A stretch of DNA of 64,000 bases from positions 124,001 to 188,000 of the forward strand of contig NZ_JACXZS010000007.1 of NCBI RefSeq assembly GCF_014779795.1, read 5' to 3'. Below are positions 27,641 through 36,689 of this stretch, piece by piece (position 1 is the stretch's first letter; each line of letters starts with the position of its first letter). The notes beneath the pieces are model-generated. The model searched no databases and had not been told where the DNA came from. It worked only from the letters and a program-made list of their open reading frames with translations. Source of the DNA: Microbacterium helvum (GTDB taxonomy: Bacteria > Actinomycetota > Actinomycetes > Actinomycetales > Microbacteriaceae). The translations under genes were made by a program, and so were the position numbers.

Positions 27641-29221
27641 CTACGCCGTCTGCTCGACGCGCGGGAACAGCGGCGCCAGGCCGTTCACCGACGAACCAGG
27701 ACGAAGCACGCCCCACGCCCCCGCCTCACGCAGCGGCTGGTCCTGCAGGCGTCCGATCGACTCGGCGGCGCCGAGCGCGATCCACAGCTTCTCGGTCGAC
27801 TCGGGCATCACCGGCGACAGCAGCACGGCAAGGGCGCGCAGTCCCTCGGCGGCTGTGTAGAGCACGGTGCCCAGGCGCGCACGCTGGGCCTCGTCCTTGG
27901 CGAGCGCCCATGGCTCGTTCTCGGTGATGTAGAGGTTGAGCGCGTCGACGATGGTCCAGATCGACGAGATGGCCTCGTCGATGCGGAAGCGCTCGATCGC
28001 CGCGTCGGCGGCGGTCGCGGCATCCGCCACCGTCTTCTGGATCGCGACATCCCGCGGTTCGTACGCCGCAGCAGGCGGCACGACGCCCTCGAAGTACTTC
28101 TCGATCATCGCGGTCGTGCGCGACGCGAGGTTGCCGAAGCCGTTGGCGAGCTCTGCCTGGTACCGGGCCGACAGGTCCTCCCACGAGAACGAGCCGTCCT
28201 GGCCGAACGCGATCGCCGACAGGAAGTAGAAGCGGTACGCGTCCGAGCCGAACACGTCGGTGATCTCGGTGGGCGCGATGCCGGTGAGCTTCGACTTCGA
28301 CATCTTCTCGCCGCCGACGAGCAGCCAGCCGTGCGCGAACACGCCGCGCGGCACCTCGAGTCCCGCCGCCATCAGCATCGCCGGCCAGATGACGGCGTGG
28401 AAGCGCAGGATGTCCTTGCCGACCACGTGGTACGCGGGCCAGCGGCGTGCGAACTCCTCGGGGTCGGTGCCGTAGCCGATGGCCGTGGCGTAGTTCAGCA
28501 GCGCGTCGACCCACACGTAGATGACGTGCTGCTCGTCCCAGGGCACCGTGATGCCCCAGTCGAACGCCGAGCGCGAGATCGACAGGTCCTTCAGCCCGTT
28601 CTTGACGAAGGACACGACCTCGTTGCGCGCCGAGTCGGGGCGCACGAAGTCGGGCACGGTGGCGTAGAGCTCGAGCAGCTTGTCCTGGAACTCGCTCAGC
28701 TTGAAGAAGTAGTTCTTCTCCTGCAGCAGCTCCAGCGGCTTCGAGTGGATCGCGCAGACCTTCAGACCCTCGAACGCCCCGGTGCCGTCCACGATCTCGG
28801 ACTCGGGCTTGAACTCCTCGCAGCCCACGCAGTACAGCGCCTCGTACTCGCCCGCGTAGATGTAGCCGCGGTCGTAGATCGCCTGCACGAACTGCTGCAC
28901 GCGCTCCTCGTGGCGCGGCTGAGTGGTGCGGATGAAGTCGTCGTTGGCGACATCGAGGGTCTTCAGCAGCGGGAACCACGCCTCGGTGACGAGCTTGTCG
29001 ACCCATTCCTGCGGAGTGACGTTGTTCGCCGACGCCGCCCGCAGCATCTTCTGGCCGTGCTCGTCGGTGCCCGTGAGCATCCAGGTGTCGTCGCCCGCCT
29101 GGCGGTGCCAGCGCGCGAGGGTGTCGACCGCCACGGTCGTGTAGCCGTGGCCGATGTGCGGCACGTCGCTCGGATAGTAGATCGGCGTCGTGATGTAGAA
29201 GGACTGGCGGCCGGAAGTCAC
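27641..29221 (-). CDS. metG: Methionyl-tRNA synthetase
   Basis: The 526-residue class I synthetase charges tRNA-Met. The HIGH-type motif is in PHIGHGY and KMSKS is in GGEKMSKSKLTG. The zinc-binding knuckle region has CVGCEEF and CAIH, and the anticodon-binding helical domain follows. It lacks the C-terminal tRNA-binding extension found in some bacteria. GTG at 29221 has TAGACT at 29228-29233, six bases upstream. It heads a minus-strand run to tatD and is flanked upstream by the galactan locus. Confidence 0.97.
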   Translation of the reverse strand: MTSGRQSFYITTPIYYPSDVPHIGHGYTTVAVDTLARWHRQAGDDTWMLTGTDEHGQKMLRAASANNVTPQEWVDKLVTEAWFPLLKTLDVANDDFIRTTQPRHEERVQQFVQAIYDRGYIYAGEYEALYCVGCEEFKPESEIVDGTGAFEGLKVCAIHSKPLELLQEKNYFFKLSEFQDKLLELYATVPDFVRPDSARNEVVSFVKNGLKDLSISRSAFDWGITVPWDEQHVIYVWVDALLNYATAIGYGTDPEEFARRWPAYHVVGKDILRFHAVIWPAMLMAAGLEVPRGVFAHGWLLVGGEKMSKSKLTGIAPTEITDVFGSDAYRFYFLSAIAFGQDGSFSWEDLSARYQAELANGFGNLASRTTAMIEKYFEGVVPPAAAYEPRDVAIQKTVADAATAADAAIERFRIDEAISSIWTIVDALNLYITENEPWALAKDEAQRARLGTVLYTAAEGLRALAVLLSPVMPESTEKLWIALGAAESIGRLQDQPLREAGAWGVLRPGSSVNGLAPLFPRVEQTA

Positions 29222-29359
29222 CAGGAGAGTCTAGTTCGAGTGGATGCCGCACCCGGCGCTGTGACCGACGGGCCGGTCGTGCGGGCGCCGAGGCCGGGAA
29301 ACGTAACACTCACGCGACGCGCACGCGTCGCGCACCGCGCACGGCGAGAGCCGTCCGCA

Positions 29360-30373
29360 TCACGCACTGTCGCGGACCACGAGCGTCGTCGGCAGAGTGA
29401 TGGGCTGCGGGTGCCCGCCGGCGATCACGTCGAGCAGCAGCGAGACCATCTCTTCGCTGAGCCGCTCCCACGGCTGGCGCATGGTGGTCAACGGCGGCTC
29501 GTGCGTGGCGGCGAGCCCCGAGTCGTCGAACCCTGCGACCGCGATGTCTTCGGGCACGCGCAGCCCGGCCTTGCGCAGCGCGGCGATGGCGCCGGCGGCC
29601 ATGAGGTCGCTCGCGGCGAAGACGGCGTCGATGTCGGTCGCGCGTTCGAGCAGGCGGGTCATGGCGACGGCGCCGGACTCCTGGCTGTAGTCGCCCTCTT
29701 CCACGAGTGCGCGGTCGAAGTCGGCACCCATCTCTTCTTCGAATCCGACCAGTCGGAAGCGGCCGCCGGGGGTGTCGTGGGGACCGGCGATCATCGCGAT
29801 GCGGCGATGGCCCTGCGCACGCAGGTAGCGCGTCATCTCGCGGGCCGACCCGATCTCGTCGACCGAGACGGTGGGGACGTTCGCCTCATGGCCGAGCGGG
29901 ATGCCGCAGCACACGGTGGGCACGCCGGCTTCGAGCAGCTGCTCGACGAGGGGATCGGCCTCGTGCGACGAGATCAGCAGCACGCCGTCCACGTGGCCCG
30001 CTCCGACGAAGGTGGCGACGCCCGCGCGTTCGGCCGGCGTCCCGGCCACCAGCAGCACGAGCGTCATGGAGCGCTGCGCGAGCGCCTCGGCCGCCCCGCG
30101 CAGCAGCAGAGCGAACGTGGGGTCCTGGAAGAGCAGGTGCTGCGGCTCGGTGAGCAGGAACGCGAGCGAGCCCGACCGCCCCGTCGCGAGGCTGCGGGCG
30201 GCGTGGTTCGCCGTGTAGCCGGTGCGCCGGATCGCGTCCTCCACGGCCGACCGCGCGTCGGGCGACACCCAGTGTCCACCGTTGATCACGCGCGAGACCG
30301 TGCCGCGCGAGACCCCGGCCGCTGCTGCGACATCGCGGATCGTCGGCTTGCGCCGCACCGTCGTCTCGTCCAC
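29360..30373 (-). CDS. ganR: LacI family repressor of the galactan locus
   Basis: The 337-residue regulator has an N-terminal LacI helix-turn-helix (TIRDVAAAAGVSRGTVSRVINGG) with hinge helix NHAARSLATGRS, and a periplasmic-binding-like effector domain. GTG at 30373 has TAGAGT at 30382-30387. It diverges from the GH42 gene, and two perfect palindromes with the central CCGG dyad usual for LacI operators lie between them. The arrangement equals Bacillus subtilis ganR with the gan genes, so the likely inducer is galactobiose or galactose; the symbol is by analogy. Confidence 0.88.
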   Translation of the reverse strand: MDETTVRRKPTIRDVAAAAGVSRGTVSRVINGGHWVSPDARSAVEDAIRRTGYTANHAARSLATGRSGSLAFLLTEPQHLLFQDPTFALLLRGAAEALAQRSMTLVLLVAGTPAERAGVATFVGAGHVDGVLLISSHEADPLVEQLLEAGVPTVCCGIPLGHEANVPTVSVDEIGSAREMTRYLRAQGHRRIAMIAGPHDTPGGRFRLVGFEEEMGADFDRALVEEGDYSQESGAVAMTRLLERATDIDAVFAASDLMAAGAIAALRKAGLRVPEDIAVAGFDDSGLAATHEPPLTTMRQPWERLSEEMVSLLLDVIAGGHPQPITLPTTLVVRDSA

Positions 30374-30427
30374 GACCAGCGACTCTACCCCGCGAACGGG
30401 CCGAATCGGCGCCCGACACAGCGAGAG

Positions 30428-30443
30428 CTGTGACCGGTCACAG
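30428..30443. promoter_or_regulatory. LacI-type operator 1
   Basis: CTGTGACCGGTCACAG is a perfect 16-base palindrome between the divergent repressor and beta-galactosidase genes. It is nearer the repressor start, so it could give autoregulation. Confidence 0.85.
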
Positions 30444-30494
30444 TTGGGTAACGGTTGCGGGCGGGATCATGCGGTGCGGCATCCACTCGAGCAA

Positions 30495-30514
30495 GACTGT
30501 GACCGGTCACAGTC
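30495..30514. promoter_or_regulatory. LacI-type operator 2
   Basis: GACTGTGACCGGTCACAGTC is a perfect 20-base palindrome sharing its central 16 bases with operator 1. The two centres are 69 bases apart, which would allow DNA looping. It lies 66 bases before the GH42 start codon. Confidence 0.88.
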
Positions 30515-30580
30515 GTCGATCGACGAGAGACCGCTGCGGCAGCCCGCCGTGACCCCGTGAACCGACCCGATGGAGCGTCC

Positions 30581-32605
30581 ATGACCTCGTCCGACCGCTG
30601 GCCCGAGATCCGGGGAATCGCCTATGGCGGCGACTACACCCCCGAGCAGTGGCCGAAAGAGGTCTGGCGCGAAGACGTCGCGCTCATGCGAGAGGCCGGG
30701 GTCAACCTGGTCAGCGTCGGCATCTTCGCGTGGGCCCTGATCGAGACCGCGGAGGGCGTCTTCGACTTCGCGTGGCTCGACGAGCTGCTCGACCTGCTTC
30801 ACGAGAACGGCATCTCGGTCGACCTCGGAACCCCCACCGCGTCTCCCCCGGCGTGGTTCTTCGCCGACCATCCCGACGCCCGCGTCGTCACGCGCGACGG
30901 CGTCACGATGGGCTTCGGCGCCCGCGGCATGGCGTCCCACGCCTCTCCCGCGTACCGCGAGGCGATCGTCCGCATCGCCTCGACCCTCGCCGAGCGCTAC
31001 GGCTCCCACCCGGCGGTCGTGCTGTGGCACGTGCACAACGAGTACGGCGTACCGGTCGGCGAGGACTACTCCGAGCAGTCGGTGCGCGCCTTCCGCGGCT
31101 GGCTGCGCGACAAGTACGGAAGCCTCGACGGGCTCAACGCCGCGTGGGGCACCGCGTTCTGGGGCCAGCACTACGGGTCGTGGGATCACGTCGGCGCACC
31201 CGCCGCCGCGCCCTCGGTGGTCAACCCCGCGCAGCGTCTCGACTTCGCCCGCTTCACCGACCATCAGCTGCGGGCGTGCTTCATCGCCGAGCGCGACGCG
31301 ATCCGCGCACACGCGTCGCAGCCCATCACCACGAACTTCATGGCGAACCAGAGCTGGACCACCGACATGTGGGCATGGGCGCGCGAGGTCGACATCGTCT
31401 CGGACGACCACTATCTGGTCGCCGCGGATCCGGAGGGCGAGATCGGCCTCGCGATCGCTGCAGATCTCTCGCGCTCGGTCGGCGGCGGCAAGCCGTGGAT
31501 CCTCATGGAGCACTCCACGTCGGCGGTCAATTGGCAGCCGCGCAACGTGGCCAAGCGTCCCGGAGAGCTCGCACGCAACTCGCTCACGCACCTCGCGCGC
31601 GGCGCCGACGCGATCCTGTTCTTCCAGTGGCGCGCGTCACGCTCCGGCGCCGAGAAGTTCCACTCCGCGATGATCCCGCACGCCGGCACGTCTTCCCGCG
31701 TGTGGCGCGAAGTCGTGGAGTTCGGCGATGTGCTGGCGCGTCTCGAGGAGGTGCGCGGCTCTCGCGTCGCCGCCGACGTGGCGATCCTGTGGGACTTCGA
31801 GTCGTTCTGGGCGCAGGACCTCGAATGGCGCCCGTCGGTGGACGTGTCGCACGCCGAGCGCATCCGTTCCTTCTACGAGCGGCTGTGGCGCGACGGCATC
31901 ACGGCGGACTTCGCCCTGCCCGGCCAGGACCTCTCCGGCTACAAGCTCGTGGTCGCGCCCGCGCAGTACATGCTGAGCGCCGCCGACGCCGCGAACCTCA
32001 CCCGCTACGTCGAGTCGGGCGGCACGCTCGTCGTCTCGTTCTTCTCCGCCGTCGTCGACGAGAACGACGCGGTGCCCGCGGGTGGTTTCGTCGCCCCGCT
32101 GCGCGACGCGCTCGGGCTGGTGGTCGAGGAGTTCCTGCCGCTGCGCGAGGGCGCCCGCCATGCCGTGCGATGGCGCGGTGCGGCATCCCTCTCCGCCGAC
32201 GCCTGGCAGGAGGACATCGTCCTCGAGGGCGCCGAGGCGGTCGGCACCTACCTCGACGGCCCCGGCGCCGGGGGCGCGGCGATCACCCGGCACGTGCACG
32301 GCTCCGGCGTGGGCTGGTACCTCAGCACGCGATTGGATGCCGAGGGCCTCCGCACCGTCATGACCGAGGTGTACGCCGACGCCGGCGTCACGCCCGCCGC
32401 GCACCCCGAGGGTCTCGAAGTCGTGCTGCGCCGCGGCGACGATGCGGAGTTCGCCGTGGCGATCAACCATCGCGACGAACCGGCGACCTTCCCGGCGACC
32501 GGCGTGGAGCTCATCTCCGGCGCGGCCGTCGACGGCACCCTCACCGTCCCCGCCGGCGGCCTCGCCGTCGTCCGGCTCACTCCGGCGCACCGCGCCGCAC
32601 CCTGA
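30581..32605 (+). CDS. ganA: Beta-galactosidase, GH42
   Basis: The 674-residue enzyme has the three GH42 domains: TIM barrel starting GIAYGGDYTPEQWP, a trimerisation domain and a C-terminal beta domain. The acid/base is Glu154 in WHVHNEYG and the nucleophile Glu310 in ILMEHST. GH42 enzymes release galactose from beta-1,4-galacto-oligosaccharides. There is no signal peptide, so it acts in the cytoplasm on imported sugars. ATG at 30581 with GGAG is preferred to GTG at 30557. It is the first gene of the operon, downstream of two operators. Confidence 0.95.
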   Translation: MTSSDRWPEIRGIAYGGDYTPEQWPKEVWREDVALMREAGVNLVSVGIFAWALIETAEGVFDFAWLDELLDLLHENGISVDLGTPTASPPAWFFADHPDARVVTRDGVTMGFGARGMASHASPAYREAIVRIASTLAERYGSHPAVVLWHVHNEYGVPVGEDYSEQSVRAFRGWLRDKYGSLDGLNAAWGTAFWGQHYGSWDHVGAPAAAPSVVNPAQRLDFARFTDHQLRACFIAERDAIRAHASQPITTNFMANQSWTTDMWAWAREVDIVSDDHYLVAADPEGEIGLAIAADLSRSVGGGKPWILMEHSTSAVNWQPRNVAKRPGELARNSLTHLARGADAILFFQWRASRSGAEKFHSAMIPHAGTSSRVWREVVEFGDVLARLEEVRGSRVAADVAILWDFESFWAQDLEWRPSVDVSHAERIRSFYERLWRDGITADFALPGQDLSGYKLVVAPAQYMLSAADAANLTRYVESGGTLVVSFFSAVVDENDAVPAGGFVAPLRDALGLVVEEFLPLREGARHAVRWRGAASLSADAWQEDIVLEGAEAVGTYLDGPGAGGAAITRHVHGSGVGWYLSTRLDAEGLRTVMTEVYADAGVTPAAHPEGLEVVLRRGDDAEFAVAINHRDEPATFPATGVELISGAAVDGTLTVPAGGLAVVRLTPAHRAAP

Positions 32606-32643
32606 CCCGCACCTCTGCACACACCACCACCGAAAGGAAAACC

Positions 32644-33879
32644 ATGCGCAAGCAGATCGCATTCGGAGCGCTGGCGCTCACGGCAGCGGTCGTCCTCGCC
32701 GGCTGCTCCGGCAGCACGAACGACGACAGCAGCAGCGACGGCTCGGGCGACAGCAGCAGCGCCGAGCTCGTCATCTGGACCGACGAGGAGCGCCAGGGCG
32801 CCGTCAAGGACGCCGCGAAGGCGTTCGAGGACGAGACCGGCGCGACCGTGAAGATCGTCAAGAAGAACTTCGAGGATCTTCGCAACGACTTCATCGCCCA
32901 GGTCCCGACCGGCAAGGGTCCCGACATCACCGTCGGCGCGCACGACTGGCTCGGCGCGCTCGTCGCTGCGGGCGTCGTCGACACGATCGACCTCGGCGAC
33001 AAGGCGTCCGAGTTCGAGCCGGTCGCGCTGGAGGCGATGACCTACGACGGCCAGCTGTACGCCCTGCCGTACTCGCTCGAGACGATCGCGCTCGTGCAGA
33101 ACGCCGACCTGGTCGGCAGCGAGGCGCCGGCGACCTGGGACGAGATGATCCAGAAGGGTCTCGCGGCCGGCACCGAGCGTCCGTTCGTCATCAACACCAA
33201 CGGCGAGACCGGCGACGGCTACACGATGTACGGCTTCCAGACGTCCTTCGGCGCCCCGGTGTTCGTCCAGGACGCGTCGGGCTCGTACACGACCGAGGTC
33301 GGGATGGGCGGCGCCGCGGGTGAGGCGTTCGCACAGTGGCTCGGCGCCAACGGCACCAGCGGCACCGGCTACATCTCGACGACCGTCGACTACGACATCA
33401 ACAACGAGCTCTTCAACACGGGCAAGGCGCCGTACACGATCCAGGGACCCTGGGCGATCAGCGCCTACCCGGACGTCAAGAACATCGTCGTGAGCCCCAT
33501 CCCGTCCGCCGGCGGGCAGCCCGCGGCGCCGTTCGTCGGCGTGCAGGGCTTCTACCTGAGCTCGCAGTCCAAGAACAAGCTGCTCGCGCAGTCGTTCCTC
33601 GTCGACTACCTCGGCACCGAAGAGGCGCAGCGCGCGCTCTACGAGGCCGACCCGCGCATCCCCGCGTGGTCGACGCTGGCCACCGAGGTCGCCTCCGACC
33701 CGATCATCGCGGGCTTCCTCGCCTCGGCGCAGAACGGCGTGCCGATGCCGAGCATCCCCGAGATGGGCTCGGTGTGGGACCTCTGGAACGCCGCGCAGTC
33801 GCAGATCATCAACGGCGCCGACCCCGTGCCGACGTGGAACAAGATGGTCACCGACGTCGAGGCCGCGGTCAAGGGCTGA
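32644..33879 (+). CDS. ganS: Sugar ABC transporter binding lipoprotein (galacto-oligosaccharide)
   Basis: The 411-residue MalE-like binding protein has a lipoprotein signal ending LAGC, a Ser/Asp-rich linker and the solute-binding fold opening ELVIWTDEERQGAVKDAAKAFE. YALPYSLETIALVQN and GPWAISAY are typical of the maltose-type family. ATG at 32644 follows AAAGGAAAA, 38 bases after ganA. Between GH42 and two permeases it most likely captures galactan oligomers; affinity cannot be judged from sequence. Confidence 0.9.
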   Translation: MRKQIAFGALALTAAVVLAGCSGSTNDDSSSDGSGDSSSAELVIWTDEERQGAVKDAAKAFEDETGATVKIVKKNFEDLRNDFIAQVPTGKGPDITVGAHDWLGALVAAGVVDTIDLGDKASEFEPVALEAMTYDGQLYALPYSLETIALVQNADLVGSEAPATWDEMIQKGLAAGTERPFVINTNGETGDGYTMYGFQTSFGAPVFVQDASGSYTTEVGMGGAAGEAFAQWLGANGTSGTGYISTTVDYDINNELFNTGKAPYTIQGPWAISAYPDVKNIVVSPIPSAGGQPAAPFVGVQGFYLSSQSKNKLLAQSFLVDYLGTEEAQRALYEADPRIPAWSTLATEVASDPIIAGFLASAQNGVPMPSIPEMGSVWDLWNAAQSQIINGADPVPTWNKMVTDVEAAVKG

Positions 33880-33889
33880 GCCCGCTGAC

Positions 33890-33937
33890 CTTCGGTCCCT
33901 GAGCGTGTCGAAGGGCGCTTCGACACGCTCGGCGACC
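33890..33937. repeat. REP-like hairpin between binding protein and permease
   Basis: GAGCGTGTCGAAG at 33901-33913 and CTTCGACACGCTC at 33918-33930 form a 13-base perfect stem with loop GGCG. Outer flanks TCGGTC and GACCGA add further pairing. Its position after the binding-protein gene recalls the E. coli malE-malF REP, which stabilises upstream mRNA and lowers permease expression. Confidence 0.8.
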
Positions 33938-34042
33938 GATCCCTGACTCCGGGAGGCGGGCGAGTGCCTCTCCCCGCCTCCCGGACTCCACCCACCTCGC
34001 CTCCCGCGCCGACGCGGGAGTCAGACCCTCAGGAGCACACGC

Positions 34043-35674
34043 ATGACGGTGGATGCACCTCCCTCGCCGCCGGCGACCCCCTCGCCCTCGTCGAGTGCCG
34101 CCCCCAGGCCTCGCGAATCGCACGCCCGCCGCTGGCGCGGCCCGGGCTGGGGGTTCCTCGTCAAGCTCGCGCTGATGGCGCTCGTGAACGCCTTCGGCGT
34201 GATGACGCTGCTGAGCGCCTTCCGCGCCGAATCGTGGATCGTGTTCGGCGGGATGCTGGTGCTCGTGCTGGCGGCAGACGTCGTGTACTTCACCCGGCGC
34301 GCGCTGCCGCTGAAGTACCTGTTGCCCGGCCTCGTGTTCCTGCTCGTCTTCCAGGTGTTCATCTTCGGATACACCGCGTACATCGCCTTCACGAACTACG
34401 GCACCGGGCATGCCGGCACGCAGCAGCAGGCGGTCGAGGCGGCGCTGATCCAGGGCGAGCGACGCGTCGAGGACTCCCCCACGTACCCCCTGTCGGTGCT
34501 CCAGCGCGGCGATCAGCTCGGCTTCGCGATCGTCGACGACGGTGACGTCCTGGCCGGCACCGCCGAGGAGCCGCTGGGCGAGGTGCCCGGTGCGAAGGTC
34601 GGCCAGGCGGGCACGCCCACCGAGGTGCCGGGCTGGACGGTCATCCCCAAGGCGACGGTCATCACCGACGCCGAGCTGCAGGCGCAGATCGCAGCACTGC
34701 GCGTGCCCGTCTCAGACGACCCCAACGACGGCTCCATCCGCACGCGCGACGGCTCCACCGGCGCCGTCTACGAATCGACGCTGGTGTGGGATGCCGCCGC
34801 CCAGACGATCACCGACACCACCACCGGCACCGTCTACACCGCGAACGACAGCGGCTCGTTCGTCGCGGAGGACGGCTCCACGCTGCCGGCAGGCTGGTAC
34901 GTCAATGTCGGCTTCGACAACTTCCTGCGGATCTTCACCGATCCCGCCCTCGCGAGCACCCTCCTGTCGGTCACCGTGTGGACCTTCGTGTTCGCGACGC
35001 TGTCGGTGCTGCTGCCGTTCGCCCTCGGACTCATCCTCGCGCTCATCTACAACGACGCGCGGATCAAGGGACGCCGGTTCCTGCGGACCCTGTACATCCT
35101 CCCGTACGCGTTCCCGGCCTTCATGTCGGCGCTGCTGTTCCGCGGCATGTTCAATGCCGAGTTCGGCGTCATCAACGACCTCTTCTTCGGAGCGCACATC
35201 AACTGGCTGGGTGATCCATGGCTCGCCCGCGCCGCGGTCATCTGGGTCAACCTGTGGCTCACTTATCCGTACTACTTCCTGGTCTGCACCGGGGCGCTGC
35301 AGGCGCTGCCGCAGGATACCCTCGAGGCGGCATCGATCGACGGCGCCGGGCGCACCCGGCAGCTGCGGTCGATCATCCTGCCGCTCGTGCTCGTGGCGAC
35401 CGCACCGCTGCTGATCTCGTCGTTCGCGTTCAGCTTCAACAACTTCACGGTCATCTACATGTTCAACAACGGCGGCCCGTCGATCCCCGGCGCGCCGTAT
35501 GCCTTGGGCGCCACCGACATCCTGATCTCGGCCATCTACGACATCTCGGGAGTGTCCGGCGGCGCAGCCGACTACGGCCTCGCGAGCGCGTTGTCGATCC
35601 TCGTGTTCGCGGTCGTCGGCGGCATCTCGGCGATCGCGTTCCGGCAGACCCGCAAGCTCGAGGAGTTCCAGTGA
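34043..35674 (+). CDS. ganP: Sugar ABC permease, MalF/GanP type
   Basis: The 543-residue membrane subunit has a disordered Pro/Ser-rich N-terminus and several membrane segments. A large extracytoplasmic loop of MalF P2 type spans about residues 130-290. The ABC-permease core holds the EAA motif EAASIDGAGRTRQLRSIILPL, which contacts the ATPase. SFNNFTVIYMFNNGGP is characteristic of MalF/GanP. The stop overlaps the next start (TGATG). No ATPase is encoded in the locus, so a shared MsiK-type ATPase from elsewhere must energise it. Confidence 0.92.
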   Translation: MTVDAPPSPPATPSPSSSAAPRPRESHARRWRGPGWGFLVKLALMALVNAFGVMTLLSAFRAESWIVFGGMLVLVLAADVVYFTRRALPLKYLLPGLVFLLVFQVFIFGYTAYIAFTNYGTGHAGTQQQAVEAALIQGERRVEDSPTYPLSVLQRGDQLGFAIVDDGDVLAGTAEEPLGEVPGAKVGQAGTPTEVPGWTVIPKATVITDAELQAQIAALRVPVSDDPNDGSIRTRDGSTGAVYESTLVWDAAAQTITDTTTGTVYTANDSGSFVAEDGSTLPAGWYVNVGFDNFLRIFTDPALASTLLSVTVWTFVFATLSVLLPFALGLILALIYNDARIKGRRFLRTLYILPYAFPAFMSALLFRGMFNAEFGVINDLFFGAHINWLGDPWLARAAVIWVNLWLTYPYYFLVCTGALQALPQDTLEAASIDGAGRTRQLRSIILPLVLVATAPLLISSFAFSFNNFTVIYMFNNGGPSIPGAPYALGATDILISAIYDISGVSGGAADYGLASALSILVFAVVGGISAIAFRQTRKLEEFQ

Positions 35675-36582
35675 TGTCCACTGCAACGACTGTCCCGGCC
35701 TCCCCCGCCTCGTCCCGCGATCCGCGCCGCGGCGCGCGCCGCCGACGCTGGCTGCTCGACGTCGGCTGGAAGTACCTCCTCGCGGTCGTGGTGATCTTCT
35801 ATGCGGTGTTCCCGCTGGTCTACGTGCTGTCGGCATCGCTCAATCCGCACGGCACGCTCGCGGCGAGCAACGCGCTGTTCAGCGTCGTCGACCTGTCGAA
35901 CTTCTTCGCGCTCGGCCAGACCCAGTTCTGGACGTGGGCGGGCAACACGCTGCTGATCGGCGGCGTCTCGTCGGTCGGCGCGGTGCTGATGGGGGCGGCT
36001 GCCGCGTACGCGTTCTCGCGCTTCCGCTTCTCGGGCCGCCGGGCGGGCCTCACCGGGCTGCTCATCATCCAGATGTTCCCGCAGGCGCTCGCGTTCGTCG
36101 CGATCTTCCTCATGCTGCTGACACTCGGCGAAGTCGTCCCGGCGCTCGGCCTCAACTCCAAGATCGCGCTCATCTGCGTGTACCTCGGCGGCGCGCTGGG
36201 CGTCAACACGTTCCTCATGTACGGCTTCTTCAACACCGTGCCGATCGAGATCGACGAGTCGGCCAAGATCGACGGCGCCACGCACGCGCAGATCTTCTGG
36301 CGGCTCATCATGCCGCTCGTGACGCCCATCCTCGCGGTGGTCGCGCTGCTCGCCTTCATCGCCGCGTTCGGCGACTACATCATCGCCAAGATCGTCCTGG
36401 TCTCCGAGGAGAACTGGACGCTCGCGGTGGGCATGTACCAGTGGGTCTCGAACCAGCTGGCGTCGAACTGGGGCCTGTTCGCCGCCGGTGCGGTGATCGC
36501 CGCGATCCCGGTCCTCGTCCTGTTCCTGTCGCTGCAGCGCTACATCGTCGGCGGCCTCACCGCGGGTTCCGTCAAGGGCTGA
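35674..36582 (+). CDS. ganQ: Sugar ABC permease, MalG/GanQ type
   Basis: The 302-residue permease has six hydrophobic segments and the EAA loop in the form EIDESAKIDGATHAQIFWRLIMPLV. SRFRFSGRRAGL and the C-terminal FLSLQRYIVGGLTAGSVKG are typical of MalG. It pairs with ganP to form the membrane channel of the galacto-oligosaccharide importer. ATG at 35674 overlaps the ganP stop, implying coupled translation. Confidence 0.93.
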   Translation: MSTATTVPASPASSRDPRRGARRRRWLLDVGWKYLLAVVVIFYAVFPLVYVLSASLNPHGTLAASNALFSVVDLSNFFALGQTQFWTWAGNTLLIGGVSSVGAVLMGAAAAYAFSRFRFSGRRAGLTGLLIIQMFPQALAFVAIFLMLLTLGEVVPALGLNSKIALICVYLGGALGVNTFLMYGFFNTVPIEIDESAKIDGATHAQIFWRLIMPLVTPILAVVALLAFIAAFGDYIIAKIVLVSEENWTLAVGMYQWVSNQLASNWGLFAAGAVIAAIPVLVLFLSLQRYIVGGLTAGSVKG

Positions 36583-36689
36583 ATCCGCCGCGCCGGTGCG
36601 CCCGGCATCCATCACCGTCGGCCACGCCGACGACAGCCGCAGCGTCGCGGGACCGTTCGGCGACGCTGCCTCAGGAGAGGAATGCGAAC

